From NCBI GenBank assembly GCA_934670025.1, contig CAKUOS010000056.1:1-12278 (forward strand): 12,278 bases of DNA, read 5' to 3'. Origin of the DNA: an uncultured Oscillospiraceae bacterium (lineage in GTDB: Bacteria > Bacillota > Clostridia > Oscillospirales > Oscillospiraceae). How positions within the stretch are numbered: the first letter of the stretch is position 1; the number at the start of each line of letters is the position of its first letter. Under the pieces are notes generated by a model. That model ran no database searches, was not told the DNA's origin, and saw only the letters and a list, made by a program, of their open reading frames with translations. Made by a program: the position numbers and the translations under genes. Of this stretch, positions 11,828 through 12,278 are shown in pieces.

Positions 11828-12178
11828 CTAGCAAATTTTTGAAAATTTCGGACATTTTTCAGGAACTTGCGGTTCAGTAAAAAAGTCTATTCTTTGTTTA
11901 CTGCGGCGCAATTTTTGCGCCGTCAAATCCCCCATCAGTAGCCCTGACCGCCCACGTTCCTGCAATCGCGCCCGGTCACAAATACGGTAGCCGGTCTGAT
12001 TCTTTTGTAAAATTCCATCCCGGCACAGCACGCCCATCATACGGTACAGATGACGGTAGCTGACACCGATCGAGTAAGCGACATCCATCATTACATCCCG
12101 GAATCGGTCACCGTCCGACGCATCAAGAATGTAACGGCAAAGGCGCATTTCGGCAGTATATAGCGTGTTCTCAATCAC
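11828..12178 (-). CDS. YeiL-like Crp/Fnr-family regulator, C-terminal part (5' truncated)
   Basis: The longest start is GTG at 12178 (116 residues), but homology-like sequence extends upstream to about 12,210 (FRKLLQRTNN), so this is the tail of a longer protein. The recognisable part is the dimerisation-helix end and winged HTH of Crp/Fnr regulators of the YeiL type: IENTLYTAEMRLCRYIL, then DVAYSIGVSYRHLYRMMGVL (the helix-turn-helix, about 33-52), then GILQKNQTGYRICDRARLQE (the wing). Full proteins are about 220 residues and begin with a cyclic-nucleotide-binding-like domain, which is absent here. The last 40 residues after RLQE look unlike the family and may be read-through into flanking DNA; an 8-bp hairpin lies there at 11904-11922. 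In enterobacteria yeiL sits beside nucleoside-utilisation genes, and an adenine deaminase piece abuts this one. The fragment is probably non-functional as a sensor. Confidence 0.7.
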   Translation of the reverse strand: MIENTLYTAEMRLCRYILDASDGDRFRDVMMDVAYSIGVSYRHLYRMMGVLCRDGILQKNQTGYRICDRARLQERGRSGLLMGDLTAQKLRRSKQRIDFFTEPQVPEKCPKFSKIC

Positions 12179-12201
12179 ATTATTTGTCCGCTGCAGCAGC
12201 T

Positions 12202-12278
12202 TACGGAAAGACAGGCGGTGTGGGCGTGGGCTTTGTGCAGGGCTTTACGCTGAAAAAAGGCGCGCTGGCATATTCCAT
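12202..12278 (+). pseudogene. Adenine deaminase fragment, continues past the window
   Basis: The plus-strand frame from 12202 reads YGKTGGVGVGFVQGFTLKKG then ALAYS at the window end. This strongly resembles the late part of bacterial adenine deaminase (AdeC/Ade), where ERHxxTGxxGxGFVxGFGLKRGALASSVAHDSHN is conserved: the stretch just before the His-Asp-Ser-His motif. The residues before Y (AAAA from CTGCAGCAG) do not match the expected ER-x, so homology starts at the join with the minus-strand regulator fragment. The N-terminal three quarters (HxH metal site) are absent. Only 25 residues are visible, so the call is limited. Adenine deaminase converts adenine to hypoxanthine in purine salvage. 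Confidence 0.5.

Noticed and set aside
11904..11922. Hairpin CGGCGCAA/TTGCGCCG as a terminator
   Set aside because: Neither strand has a T run after the stem, so it is mentioned only as a hairpin inside the odd tail of the regulator fragment.

Overview
The window looks like chromosome of a fairly GC-rich clostridial Firmicute, most likely Oscillospiraceae/Oscillospirales. This is an inference from the strong AGGAGG-type ribosome sites, the consensus TTGACA/TATAAT promoters, the PhoR/OmpR and Na/Pi gene types, and an intergenic hairpin repeat beginning GTAGGGGCC. Two flanks (about 1-840 and 10,400-12,278) look more AT-rich and carry mobile-element signals. The centre is a set of ordinary chromosomal operons.

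Left part (1-2300). The tail of a HEPN-domain gene and a small HTH/excisionase-like gene end beside a 3' half of tRNA-Leu(CAA) that has no 5' half. This is what an element integrated at a tRNA 3' end leaves behind. Next come a 3' fragment of a large serine recombinase and a 5' fragment of a MATE transporter, joined base to base. The MATE fragment is translationally coupled to a 55-codon leader gene. Its promoter carries paired CCGAWWTCGG sites and faces a divergent cupin gene.

Centre left (2300-4460). A run of hairpins and a repeat is followed by another abrupt join: the last 16 codons of an unknown minus-strand gene abut the C-terminal third of a 6PGDH/3-hydroxyisobutyrate-dehydrogenase-type gene. 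Downstream are a complete uroporphyrinogen-decarboxylase-superfamily gene, lacking the usual RQAGR motif and H-x-C zinc pair, and a conserved-looking 47-aa gene. All three read in one direction toward a bidirectional terminator.

Centre right (4470-10,280). A minus-strand SPFH-domain protein with three zinc ribbons has its own promoter. A PhoR-like kinase and OmpR/PhoB-type regulator overlap by ATGA and are transcribed divergently from a Na/Pi cotransporter with a PhoU-like tail. The AT-rich region between them holds 11-bp-spaced TTTAAC-like repeats, suggesting a phosphate-responsive unit.

Right part (10,280-12,278). A tRNA-Pro(CGG) with a perfect consensus promoter is followed by a tyrosine integrase pointing at it, with an 11-bp tandem repeat between them. 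Then come the C-terminal part of a YeiL-like Crp/Fnr regulator and, directly joined, a fragment of adenine deaminase.

I see no CRISPR array, rRNA or obvious defence cassette. The most unusual signals are the odd UroD-like operon, the divergent operator, and three base-to-base gene-fragment joins (about 1197, 2660 and 12,200), which are either real rearrangements or assembly chimeras.
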